Positions 1 to 7,420 of a stretch of 10,945 nt of DNA are shown one piece after another. The notes beneath the pieces were generated by a model. It saw only the letters and a program-made list of their open reading frames with translations. It was not told where the DNA came from and ran no database searches. Source of the DNA: Christensenella sp. UBA4263 (GTDB lineage: Bacteria > Bacillota > Clostridia > Christensenellales > Aristaeellaceae); assembly GCA_002395225.1 (NCBI GenBank), contig DGWH01000040.1, positions 1 through 10,945 of the forward strand, in the 5' to 3' direction. A program made the position numbers and the translations under genes. How positions within the stretch are numbered: the stretch's first letter is position 1; each line of letters begins with the position of its first letter.

Positions 1-258
1 TTGTATAAAACCAAAAGCGGCATAATCATCAATGCTGATCTTAACGGAAGTGCAAATATCGGACGTAAGGCATTCCCTGAACAGTTTACGACAGATAACT
101 GTGACATTTTGTCAAGGCCTGTTATTATTCGGCATCCTGATCACTGTCTGTCAGAGCATTCAAAACACAGCCCCAACGGGGATATCGGCTCTGTGATGGA
201 GCCTGCATTGTTACCTTATAACCTTACTGGCAGCCGATCAAAAGATAATACTTTCTGA
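1..258 (+). CDS. tnpB: TnpB (IS200/IS605 OrfB), C-terminal fragment cut by the window edge
   Basis: This is the tail of an RNA-guided TnpB nuclease, whose start lies left of the window. The first codons read LYKTKSG, followed by INADLNGSANIGRKAF (residues 10-25 of the visible part). That is the last RuvC block of TnpB, where the Asp of NADLNG (residue 13) is the third catalytic acidic residue. The remaining 60 residues are the variable tail that IS605-type TnpB proteins carry after this block. Because the upstream part is not visible, I cannot say whether the RuvC-I and zinc-ribbon parts are intact. No tnpA is present in the window. The family call rests on the NADxNGxxNI signature and is firm; the activity of the protein is unknown. 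Confidence 0.8.
   Translation: MYKTKSGIIINADLNGSANIGRKAFPEQFTTDNCDILSRPVIIRHPDHCLSEHSKHSPNGDIGSVMEPALLPYNLTGSRSKDNTF
152..193 (+). ncRNA. Nested hairpin in the tnpB tail, possible omega-RNA segment
   Basis: CAGAGC (152-157) can pair with GCTCTG (188-193), and inside it CCCC (171-174) pairs with GGGG (178-181) over an AAC loop. TnpB elements are known to encode their guide RNA scaffold across the tnpB 3' end and the right end of the element, so position and structure fit. I cannot locate the element's right end or the guide, so the RNA boundaries are unknown; only the hairpin itself is seen. Confidence 0.35.
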
Positions 259-269
259 CTCGCACATCA

Positions 270-298
270 TTGTCAATTGTTTATCTATTGAATATAAT
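270..298 (+). promoter_or_regulatory. Sigma-A promoter for the tandem ATP-grasp gene
   Basis: TTGTCA (270-275) and a perfect TATAAT (293-298) are separated by 17 bp. Transcription should start near 305, giving a leader of about 80 nt before the ATG at 388. The leader can form a 7-bp stem, AAAGGTT (303-309) with AACCTTT (350-356). The promoter begins 11 bp after the tnpB stop codon, so expression of the next gene does not depend on the transposon. Confidence 0.75.
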
Positions 299-387
299 TA
301 TAAAAGGTTTCAGTCAATTGTTGCATTTCGTCAGTACGACAAAAGATGGAACCTTTGTTTTGGTATTAGAGGCGCTGGAGGTATAGG

Positions 388-2352
388 ATGGAATGTAAAA
401 ACAGGCAGCTGGTAAAAATAATGAAAGAGATTTGCCTTGAATACGGAATTGCTTTTCAAGGATTCTCATCTGACTGGATTATACAATTAACGGCTAATTG
501 CCATACGATGTTTATTTATGGGTATAAATTTCCGAATAACAATGCGGCAATTGAACAAATCTGCAATGACAAGTCCGCTCTTTCTGATATATTGACTGCG
601 CATAAGATTCCTCACGTCCCGCATAGCTATTTCAGTTCTCCCAACAATCAACAATATACCCCTTCGCAAAGCAACTCGAATAAAATGCAGTCATTTTTAC
701 AGGAATATGGAAAAATTGTATGTAAACCCAACGCTGGTACGGAAGGATTTAACGTATTAAAAGTTTCATCACAAAAGGATTTGGAATTCGCTTCGAATGA
801 GATTTTTTCCAGGTCAGGGGATATGTCTATATCGCCTTACAGAAAAATTCAGGCAGAATATCGGGTTATTATCGTAAATTCCAGTGTCGGCGTGATTTAT
901 GAGAAAAAAAGACCGTTTGTTACAGGAAATGGACATGATTCAATAAAGCACCTGATTGAGAAAGACGCCACTTTACTGGGTGTTGAGATAGACGACGAAT
1001 TGGATGTATTTAGTGTCCCTGATGCGGATGAAATTGTTGAAGTTTCATGGAAGCATAATCTTGGGCGGGGGGCACACCCTGTTATTGTGACCGATATTTC
1101 AAAAATGGAAATCCTGTCCGATTTGGCCTTGTCGTGTGTGGTTGCTCTTGACGCTGAATTCATGTCCATTGATATCGTTGAAGATGAATGTGGTTTCGAA
1201 GTGCTGGAAATCAATAGTGGCGTCATGATGGAAAACTTGGCCAGAAGTAATCCTGAGAACTATGAGATTGCTAAAAATATCTATAAAAAAGCAATCCTTC
1301 ACTATTTGAACATGGATACCCCACAATATAACTATTTTACCCAAAGATCAGGGAAAACAAACGATGCCCTGCCTGTGCTGGAAAAAATTGCCCGAGAACG
1401 TGGCGCTCAGATTATTCCAGACAAAGAAAAAGGGAACTTTGCTGTATTTGTGTTCAAAAATGGCAAACGATTTGTTGCCAAGGACTCCCCTTTTAACCTG
1501 AACTATGCAGGAAGTATTAGCCTCTGCATAAACAAAGCTGCGTGTGCCTGTCTTCTTCATGACAGGGGATTTCAAATTCCGAAGCAGCAATACTTTACCC
1601 TAAAGGCCAGTCCTGAAACAACTCTTTTAGAATTAAGCAGATGCTTTGAAAAACCAGATGAACGATTGGGCTTTGGTTTTCCAATGATTGTGAAACCAAA
1701 CGGATTGTCCCAGGGAACAGGCGTTTTTAAAGTTTCAAATTCCAAAGAAGGGTTACTCGCTTCCCGGAGCATTCTCGCCATGAAAGAAAAAATAGTTCTC
1801 TTACAAGAGTGTTGTTCCGGCAGCGATTATCGAATTGTGGTGCTCAACGGGCAAGTCATTCAAGCGTATGAACGGATTCCCTTTCACGTTGTTGGTAATG
1901 GACATGACACAATCAGAACTTTGCTTCAAAAACAGGCAGATGCTTTTGAAAAGGCAAATCGATGCAAGAAAGTTGATACTGAAGATATTCGTCTCTTGCG
2001 AAATATCATCAATCAGGGCTTTACCCTTAATACAGTTTTAAATGCAGGTGTTATTTGCAGACTCCAGGATGTTGCGAACTTGTCATCAGGCGGAACTGCC
2101 AGGGATAAGACAAACCAAATAAGCCCGTACTATTCTGAATTGGCCATTAGAATTGCAGAAAGTTTGAACCTGATACTTTGCGGCATAGATATTGTTGCCA
2201 AAGACATTACGGACATGAATAATACGGATTATTATGTGTTAGAAGTGAACAGCGCTCCAATTCTCGACAACCATGCTTTTGAAGGAAAGAAACAGGAGAA
2301 ATGTGTTGAAGAGGTTTATGGCAAGATTTTCGATTTCCTTGAATCGTTGTAA
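388..2352 (+). CDS. Tandem ATP-grasp ligase (cyanophycin synthetase/GshF/RimK-like)
   Basis: A cytosolic enzyme predicted to form amide bonds by activating a carboxylate with ATP. It holds two complete ATP-grasp domains, roughly residues 55-310 and 375-654. Each has the nucleotide-binding Lys (K113 in VCKPN; K436 in IVKPN), a DYR/EYR beta-strand motif (158-160, 480-482), the repeated TGNGHDSI / VGNGHDTI segment (179-186, 502-509), an IDIV acidic strand (D262, D601) and a metal-binding E-x-N (E274/N276 in LEINS; E619/N621 in LEVNS). The second also has NLSSGG (564-569), as in cyanophycin synthetase and the GshF C-terminus. There is no Mur-ligase domain (so not CphA) and no glutamate-cysteine ligase domain (so not GshF). 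GGAGG (377-381) lies 6 nt before the ATG. It appears to be transcribed alone, and no precursor peptide gene is visible. The fold is secure; the substrate is unknown. Confidence 0.85.
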   Translation: MECKNRQLVKIMKEICLEYGIAFQGFSSDWIIQLTANCHTMFIYGYKFPNNNAAIEQICNDKSALSDILTAHKIPHVPHSYFSSPNNQQYTPSQSNSNKMQSFLQEYGKIVCKPNAGTEGFNVLKVSSQKDLEFASNEIFSRSGDMSISPYRKIQAEYRVIIVNSSVGVIYEKKRPFVTGNGHDSIKHLIEKDATLLGVEIDDELDVFSVPDADEIVEVSWKHNLGRGAHPVIVTDISKMEILSDLALSCVVALDAEFMSIDIVEDECGFEVLEINSGVMMENLARSNPENYEIAKNIYKKAILHYLNMDTPQYNYFTQRSGKTNDALPVLEKIARERGAQIIPDKEKGNFAVFVFKNGKRFVAKDSPFNLNYAGSISLCINKAACACLLHDRGFQIPKQQYFTLKASPETTLLELSRCFEKPDERLGFGFPMIVKPNGLSQGTGVFKVSNSKEGLLASRSILAMKEKIVLLQECCSGSDYRIVVLNGQVIQAYERIPFHVVGNGHDTIRTLLQKQADAFEKANRCKKVDTEDIRLLRNIINQGFTLNTVLNAGVICRLQDVANLSSGGTARDKTNQISPYYSELAIRIAESLNLILCGIDIVAKDITDMNNTDYYVLEVNSAPILDNHAFEGKKQEKCVEEVYGKIFDFLESL

Positions 2353-2454
2353 GGTAACCTGCTGCATTCGATGCGTAAATCGGTAGGTTTCATAGGGCAA
2401 AAGGATGTCTGAATGTAACGTTTGCTGAAACTTTCCAGGGGCAGCAAGCAATGT

Positions 2455-2485
2455 CAAAGGACGCCGCAGGATGCGGCGTCCTTTG
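2455..2485. terminator. 13-bp perfect hairpin between convergent genes
   Basis: Thirteen bases (2455-2467) pair perfectly with 2473-2485 over a 5-nt loop, with a GC-rich core and AAAGG/CCTTT at the base. It lies about 100 bp after the ATP-grasp stop and 30 bp after the helicase stop, so it is placed to end both convergent transcripts. No long T-run follows on either strand, so termination efficiency is uncertain. Confidence 0.7.
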
Positions 2486-2514
2486 AGTGATTTGAAAGGG
2501 AATCTTTATAGCCG

Positions 2515-5500
2515 TTATTCGATGAGTGCCAGCAATTCTTCTCTGGAGAGACTCATCAGAGAGGAACTGCTCTGACCGGAAATAATTGCATCGGCCAGTT
2601 CCCGTTTGGCTTCCTGCAGTTCCACGATTTTCTCTTCAATGGAATCGGCAGCAATCAGCTTCATGACGGTTACCTGTTTTGTCTGTCCGATACGATGCGC
2701 ACGGTCAGTTGCCTGGTTCTGCACGGCCAGGTTCCACCACGGATCATAATGAATGACGACATCTGCTCCGGTCAGGTTCAGTCCTGTGCCGCCGGCTTTG
2801 AGAGAAATCAGGAAGACAGGGATGTTATTGCTGTTGAAATCGTTTACCAGTTTAAGGCGCTCCTGCTTTGGCGTGGATCCGGTAATTGTATAGAACGGGA
2901 TGTCTGCTTTTTTGAGATCTGCTGCCAGCAGATCCAGCATCGAGGTAAACTGGGAGAAAACCAGCATCCGGTGTCCGCCGTCCATCGCACTCTGGATCAG
3001 ATCCAGACATGCCTCGCGTTTGGCACTGGTACCATGATAATTTTCGAAAATCAGTGACGGGTCACAGCAGATCTGACGCAGCCGGGTAATTTCTGCCAGA
3101 ATTCGCATCTTATCCTCATTGTTATCAGTCGGGGCAGACAACAGTTCACGCATATGGACAACCTGCGCATCATAGAGTTTCCGCTGATCATCCTTCATGT
3201 CGGCAGTCTGAATCTCCTCCAGTTTTTCCGGCAGGTCCTTGAGAACATCTGTTTTTTTCCGGCGGAGAACGAAAGGTTCTGTCATTCTGGCCAGCTGCTG
3301 TGTTACCTCAGGATCCTTCTGTTTCATAATCGGAATTTCATACCGGGTGGAAAATTCGGAGGAAGTGTAGAGGAATCCGGGCATGAGGAAATCAAAGATG
3401 CTCCACAGCTCTGCAAGACGATTTTCGATCGGGGTGCCGGTCAGTGCAAAGCGGTGAGCGGCATTCAGGACACGCACTGCTTTGGAGACATTTGCCCGCT
3501 GGTTTTTAATCACCTGTGCCTCATCCAGAACGACTGCGGAAAAGTGAAGATGATGATACAGCTCAATGTCCCGCCGGAGCATGTCGTATGAGGTGATGTA
3601 CAGATCTGCCATGCCCTCGGCAGCGCCGTTGAGAATTTTCTTGCGGACACTCAGCGTGCCGTCAATGGGGACGGAGGACAGTTCCGGTGTAAACTTACGG
3701 CATTCCTCGCCCCAGTTATAGACCAGAGAGGCAGGACAGATGACGAGGAAGGGGCGGCTATCCCCTGATTTACGCTGGGAGAGCATCCAGGTCAGCATCT
3801 GAAGGGTTTTTCCCAGACCCATTTCATCTGCCAGAATGCCGCCAAAGCCAAACTGAGACAGCGTGGAGAGCCAGCGGAAACCATAGAGCTGATAAGGACG
3901 CAGCTGTTCGCTCAGACTTTCAGGGGCTTCAAAATCTGAATCCCGGATGGTCTGGAAGGAGCGGACCAGTGACTTAAACTGCCGGTTCCGGGAAGAGGCA
4001 ATTTCATCATGTCCCTCAAGCAGCTTGTCGACGTACATAGCCCTGTACTTGGGTAAATGTACGTTCCCTTTCAGCAGATCCTCCATGGTCAGATTCATTG
4101 CTTTAAGGGCCTGATCCATCTCAGACAGGGATTCCGGATTGCGCAGATCGACAAAATCGCCGCTGCGCAGACGATGCCACTTTTTCTTCTGACGGTAGCT
4201 GCTCAGCAGTTCAAGCAGTTCTTCTGAAGTCAGGTCGTTCGTCTTTATGGTAAGATCCAGCAGATCGTTCTCCAGCCGTATGGACAGACCGGTCTTCGGA
4301 GTGGGGCGAATGGAGATTTTTCTGAAGGAGTCGCTGCCTTTCACCACGCCGAAACGGGAAAGTGCGGCAACGCCATCTGTCATAATCTGCATCAGATGAT
4401 CATCATCTGCCGGCTCTTCAAACTGCTGAGTCGCCGGAGACGGCGTATGGAAGTATTTTTGAACAGTCGTCAACACACGTTTTTCCTGGTCCGGATCACG
4501 CCCGAACTTGGAGGAGATGACGGGAGTAAAGCCGAGGATCACGCTGTTCTCCCCGTACTGGACAATGGTTTTACAGGTGATTTTTTCCTCAAGGTCGATG
4601 TAAAAGGTAAATTCGGGCTCAGGCGGAAGGAGATCGTTAAGGAGATCGCCCAAATGATCATCCAGAATGATCTGTTTGGATTCTCTGAGCGCAGGAAGAA
4701 TGCGGAAGGCGAATTCTGGGAACTTCTTTTCTCCGATGACACATTCGAATTTTGCTTTTTTGCCGGCAAGCTTTATAAATGGTTTCAGGTAGCCAAGACC
4801 CTCACCACTCACCCGACCAAATACCTCTGACTTAAGAATATACTGGTATTTGGCACCGGAAAGCATAAGGGGAATATTTCCCGCGATAATGATTCCGGTC
4901 AGCTTCTGTCCTTCTTTCTTTGGGGTCAGAGAGATCTTTGCTTCCGGCTGGATTTCTTCGACGGAGAGTTCATAGGTATCATTACGGCTGCCCCATTGGT
5001 AGAGAATCGTTTGTCCCTGAAGAAGGTCAAACAGCTGATCCAGTGTTGCACCGGTCATGGGAAGGGATGAACCGGCAGAGAGGTTGGGATAGTAATGATA
5101 ACCTCTGTGTAACATGTTGTTCATGTTTCTGACGGTGGCAACCCGGGTGGAGATGAGCTGGAACCAGGAATCCGATGTTTTTGTGAAGGTCTCTTCAGAA
5201 AAGCGTATTGTGCAGGTCTTGCCCATAACCATTTCCTGTTCGTTTTCAACGGAACTGGTCAGAGCTTCAAAGCTTTTGATTAAATAGCGGCGGCCGCCTT
5301 CCTGTGCGATATCGAAGCAGAGTTTCAGTTCACCGTCGTCTTCAACGATGCGGGGAACAAGTTCAACATCTGCTTTTTTCACAGCTGCATCATTTTCTGT
5401 GGAAGCCTCCTGGTTATCGAGTACCTCACCACTCAGAATGGACAGCAGATTGGCACCGTTTTTGTCGGTCTGATCTCCCGGATTATGGACGCTGATGTAC

Positions 5501-6330
5501 TGATGGAGACGCTTCCAGAAAAGGAGTCCGTGCGCACAGATCCTCGCCTTTGCAGATGAGTAATAATAATTGTATCCAAGCGTAGTTTCGCCGCATGAGC
5601 ATGAAAATTCATGGATTTTCTGATGAGAGAGGGTTAGCTTCAGGGAATTCGAACCAACTTTCCCATCGACTTTCATTCCCTGGGATCCGTCACTTAAGTA
5701 TCCTTCGTGGATATGCATTTCAATTTTGACTGCTTCTTTTTCCAGCTGCTCTGCCTGTTCTGCATCATACTGACTGATGGACATTTGCGCATCGTGAAAC
5801 GCGGCTCTTGTACGATAAAAAGAGCCGGCAGGCAGCGGGGAGGTCATTTTTTCAAAGATATCGTATGCAGGGAGAAGCGTTTTCTTCTTTTGTTCGAGTT
5901 CTTCCTTTTCTTTTTTTCGCCTGAGCCGGGCTTCTCTTTCCTCAGGAGTTTCTTTCATAACGAAAAGTCCATGAACCGATTCCCAGTAAAACAACAGGCT
6001 GGCCACATGTCGGCAGGGAGTTCCAACCATCCCACTAGAACAATCACAGGAATAGTAGTTTTTCCAAGAGAGTTTACGTTTTGTATTGGAAACCCGCTCA
6101 AGCCGGTTCCAGTCGGGATAATTTTCCAGCTCTTCAGGGGTGCGTGGAACATTGCGTACCTCAACGTTAAACCCCCGGACTGTTTTACAGGATGCTCCGG
6201 ACATGTCCGGAAGCGTCTTGAAATCGGTCACAATTCCGGTACGCGCATCATGCTCACCATTTTTCAGAAGCGTTTGATTGGTGAAATATTGCCTCCAGTT
6301 CCAGACATCGGATGGCTGATTTTGACTCAT
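2515..6330 (-). CDS. Large SNF2-family helicase with two SWIM zinc motifs
   Basis: A 1271-residue ATP-dependent DNA translocase of the bacterial SNF2/RapA-like type, predicted to remodel protein-DNA complexes; the specific role is unknown. The N-terminus carries a SWIM zinc motif, C95-x-C97 with C106-x-H108, then a Lys/Glu-rich coiled-coil-like stretch (about 123-155). A second SWIM-like motif follows, C244-x-C246 with C265-x-H267. After a long middle region comes the helicase core: motif I GLGKT (Lys 841), DEAQ box (Asp 936), the TGTPIENR motif III, GGTGLNL motif V and HRIGQ motif VI (1212-1216). All core motifs look intact, and length and layout match the large Firmicutes SNF2 helicases. 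AGGAG (6343-6347) is 12 nt from the ATG, longer than ideal, but no better start is visible. The gene has its own promoter and is separated from doc by about 170 bp. Confidence 0.93.
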   Translation of the reverse strand: MSQNQPSDVWNWRQYFTNQTLLKNGEHDARTGIVTDFKTLPDMSGASCKTVRGFNVEVRNVPRTPEELENYPDWNRLERVSNTKRKLSWKNYYSCDCSSGMVGTPCRHVASLLFYWESVHGLFVMKETPEEREARLRRKKEKEELEQKKKTLLPAYDIFEKMTSPLPAGSFYRTRAAFHDAQMSISQYDAEQAEQLEKEAVKIEMHIHEGYLSDGSQGMKVDGKVGSNSLKLTLSHQKIHEFSCSCGETTLGYNYYYSSAKARICAHGLLFWKRLHQYISVHNPGDQTDKNGANLLSILSGEVLDNQEASTENDAAVKKADVELVPRIVEDDGELKLCFDIAQEGGRRYLIKSFEALTSSVENEQEMVMGKTCTIRFSEETFTKTSDSWFQLISTRVATVRNMNNMLHRGYHYYPNLSAGSSLPMTGATLDQLFDLLQGQTILYQWGSRNDTYELSVEEIQPEAKISLTPKKEGQKLTGIIIAGNIPLMLSGAKYQYILKSEVFGRVSGEGLGYLKPFIKLAGKKAKFECVIGEKKFPEFAFRILPALRESKQIILDDHLGDLLNDLLPPEPEFTFYIDLEEKITCKTIVQYGENSVILGFTPVISSKFGRDPDQEKRVLTTVQKYFHTPSPATQQFEEPADDDHLMQIMTDGVAALSRFGVVKGSDSFRKISIRPTPKTGLSIRLENDLLDLTIKTNDLTSEELLELLSSYRQKKKWHRLRSGDFVDLRNPESLSEMDQALKAMNLTMEDLLKGNVHLPKYRAMYVDKLLEGHDEIASSRNRQFKSLVRSFQTIRDSDFEAPESLSEQLRPYQLYGFRWLSTLSQFGFGGILADEMGLGKTLQMLTWMLSQRKSGDSRPFLVICPASLVYNWGEECRKFTPELSSVPIDGTLSVRKKILNGAAEGMADLYITSYDMLRRDIELYHHLHFSAVVLDEAQVIKNQRANVSKAVRVLNAAHRFALTGTPIENRLAELWSIFDFLMPGFLYTSSEFSTRYEIPIMKQKDPEVTQQLARMTEPFVLRRKKTDVLKDLPEKLEEIQTADMKDDQRKLYDAQVVHMRELLSAPTDNNEDKMRILAEITRLRQICCDPSLIFENYHGTSAKREACLDLIQSAMDGGHRMLVFSQFTSMLDLLAADLKKADIPFYTITGSTPKQERLKLVNDFNSNNIPVFLISLKAGGTGLNLTGADVVIHYDPWWNLAVQNQATDRAHRIGQTKQVTVMKLIAADSIEEKIVELQEAKRELADAIISGQSSSSLMSLSREELLALIE

Positions 6331-6360
6331 ATTGCTGTTAAGCTCCTTTACAAACGTTCT

Positions 6361-6388
6361 ATATTAAATGCCGCAGGTACGCTGTCAT
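6361..6388 (-). promoter_or_regulatory. Probable promoter of the SNF2 helicase gene
   Basis: Read on the minus strand, ATGACA (6383-6388) and TAATAT (6361-6366) are separated by 16 bp. This is a moderate sigma-A match whose predicted start, near 6354, is just before the ribosome site at 6343-6347. The -10 box matches only 4 of 6 bases. The rest of the 171-bp gap up to the doc stop shows no clear terminator or gene. Confidence 0.45.
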
Positions 6389-6501
6389 GGCCAGGGGACG
6401 AAAACACGGCTTCACAGAAAAAGCAGCCAGGTCATTCGGTGCAGCCCCGGTACACAGCTGTGGCAATTGTTACAGGTTTTGCGGTTTAAAAGAAATCCAC
6501 A

Positions 6502-6876
6502 TCATTCGTGGTTTCTGACCCACTGAAGCAGTTCTTCATATTTCATGCTGCCATCTGCAGCAGAGAGTCCGACATGAACCAGTTCCTCGTCCGTGCACTG
6601 AATACGGATGCCGTTCATTTCGAGAAAAATCAGCATGATGTATACACCGATTCGCTTGTTTCCATCGACAAACGCATGATTGGAAATCAGCGCATACCCC
6701 AGTCGGGCTCCTTTTTCTTCTTTTGATGGATAGAATTCCTGATTTCCGAACCCCGCAAACGCACTTTCCAGCGCAGAATCCAGCAGCCCTTCGTCCCGTA
6801 CGCCGACGCTTCCGCCGGTAGCTTCCGCAAGCAGCTGATGCAGATGCTTTACTTTTTCTTTGGAAAATTGATTCAT
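6502..6876 (-). CDS. doc: Doc/Fic-type toxin of a phd-doc system
   Basis: A 124-residue toxin of the Doc branch of the Fic fold. The catalytic loop HAFVDGNKR (residues 67-75) has the Doc-type Lys where AMP-transferring Fic proteins have Gly (GNGR). In characterised Doc this loop phosphorylates elongation factor EF-Tu and halts translation; that activity is inferred here. GLLDSAL (30-36) is another family signature. Length matches Doc (about 120-130 residues) and no key residue is missing. The start at 6876 overlaps the antitoxin stop in an ATGA (6873-6876), and a GAGGAG site lies about 8 nt upstream inside the antitoxin gene, so the two are translationally coupled. The cognate antitoxin is the upstream Phd-like gene. 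Confidence 0.9.
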   Translation of the reverse strand: MNQFSKEKVKHLHQLLAEATGGSVGVRDEGLLDSALESAFAGFGNQEFYPSKEEKGARLGYALISNHAFVDGNKRIGVYIMLIFLEMNGIRIQCTDEELVHVGLSAADGSMKYEELLQWVRNHE

Positions 6877-7115
6877 TTTGCAAGCTCCTCAAAAGCAGCC
6901 ATGTGTTCACGAAGAATCCGCGCTGCAACGAAGTCGATCTTCTCATCTTCCGTCATTTCGATCTGCGGTTCCTTATCCAGATCAATCAGCAGAAACTTTG
7001 GCCTGTTGTTCTTGAATACGACAATATGTCCTTTCTTCTCAGCCAGTTTCGAAACTCTGGAAAAATTCTGATTGGCCTCTGTGGCTGTGACAATGGCGCC
7101 GGTATCGATATTCAT
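6873..7115 (-). CDS. phd: Phd/YefM-type antitoxin
   Basis: An 80-residue antitoxin and autorepressor. The N-terminal half (TATEANQNFSRV, residues 8-19, then KKGHIVVFKNNRPKFLLI) is the typical Phd/YefM DNA-binding and dimer domain. The C-terminal half (EMTEDEKIDFVAARILREHM) is a charged helical tail of the type that wraps around and inhibits Doc. I place the start at the ATG at 7115, because AGGAG (7124-7128) lies 8 nt upstream; a longer frame to 7163 would run through the promoter and operator. It is the first gene of a two-gene operon with doc. A 22-bp palindrome overlapping the promoter is the likely operator bound by this protein. Confidence 0.88.
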   Translation of the reverse strand: MNIDTGAIVTATEANQNFSRVSKLAEKKGHIVVFKNNRPKFLLIDLDKEPQIEMTEDEKIDFVAARILREHMAAFEELAK

Positions 7116-7134
7116 CTGATCATCTCCTGGCCGT

Positions 7135-7169
7135 ATCATAGCAAAATAATAGGATGAATTCAACCTATT
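7135..7169 (-). promoter_or_regulatory. phd-doc promoter with overlapping 22-bp palindromic operator
   Basis: On the minus strand, TTGAAT (7158-7163), a 17-bp spacer and TATGAT (7135-7140) make a good promoter. It overlaps a 22-bp near-perfect palindrome at 7148-7169: AATAGG and CCTATT arms flanking a TGAATTCA centre, with one mismatched pair. The palindrome covers the -35 box and most of the spacer, where a bound Phd dimer would block RNA polymerase. Autoregulation is inferred from what is known of Phd/YefM systems. Confidence 0.75.
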
Positions 7170-7210
7170 GTATGCGAGCTCCGATCATGGAATTGTCAGA
7201 CTGATTTGGC

Positions 7211-7249
7211 TCTTGCCAGACCAACATCCATCTGATGAAATTGGCAAGA
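7211..7249. repeat. 8-bp inverted repeat between the two toxin systems
   Basis: TCTTGCCA (7211-7218) is inverted at TGGCAAGA (7242-7249), 23 nt apart. It lies between the phd promoter and the first hip operator and belongs to neither. It could be an operator or a decayed terminator stem. No T-run follows it. Confidence 0.35.
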
Positions 7250-7260
7250 CAGGGAATAGA

Positions 7261-7392
7261 CCCGATCGGGAAGATCTGCAGGAATAGATTCAAAATCTTC
7301 CCGATCGGGAATTTTCTGTTGGGAACACATTCGTATTGCACCCGATCGGGAATTTTCTGTTGGAAAACACATTGACATTGCACCCGATCGGG
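7261..7392 (+). repeat. Array of four CCCGATCGGG operator-like palindromes
   Basis: Perfect 10-bp palindromes occur at 7261-7270, 7300-7309, 7341-7350 and 7383-7392, with start-to-start distances of 39, 41 and 42 bp (about four helical turns). The second and third copies head a tandemly duplicated unit: 7300-7340 and 7341-7382 share the palindrome, the following AATTTTCTGTTGG and an ACACATT..ATTGCA end. The fourth copy sits in the spacer of the hipB promoter. E. coli hipBA is also controlled by several HipB sites, so these are most likely HipB-binding sites; that is inferred, not shown. Confidence 0.8.
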
Positions 7393-7400
7393 AATATAAT
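7372..7400 (+). promoter_or_regulatory. Consensus promoter of the hipBST operon
   Basis: A perfect TTGACA (7372-7377) and a perfect TATAAT (7395-7400) are separated by exactly 17 bp. The fourth CCCGATCGGG palindrome (7383-7392) fills the spacer, so a bound repressor would directly block polymerase. Transcription should start near 7407, right at the AGGAGG (7407-7412), so the leader is very short. A promoter this strong under a repeated operator fits tight autorepression. Confidence 0.85.
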
Positions 7401-7420
7401 GCAAACAGGAGGGTGATTTG

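Noticed and set aside
5707..6489. 260-residue plus-strand open frame opposite the helicase start
   Set aside because: It is antisense to the helicase N-terminus with its SWIM motif, has low-complexity Phe/Leu runs and no family signature.
7261..7392. CRISPR-like array
   Set aside because: Only four 10-bp identical cores are present; the intervening sequence is itself repeated between two units, and the array sits in a promoter. This fits operators, not spacers.
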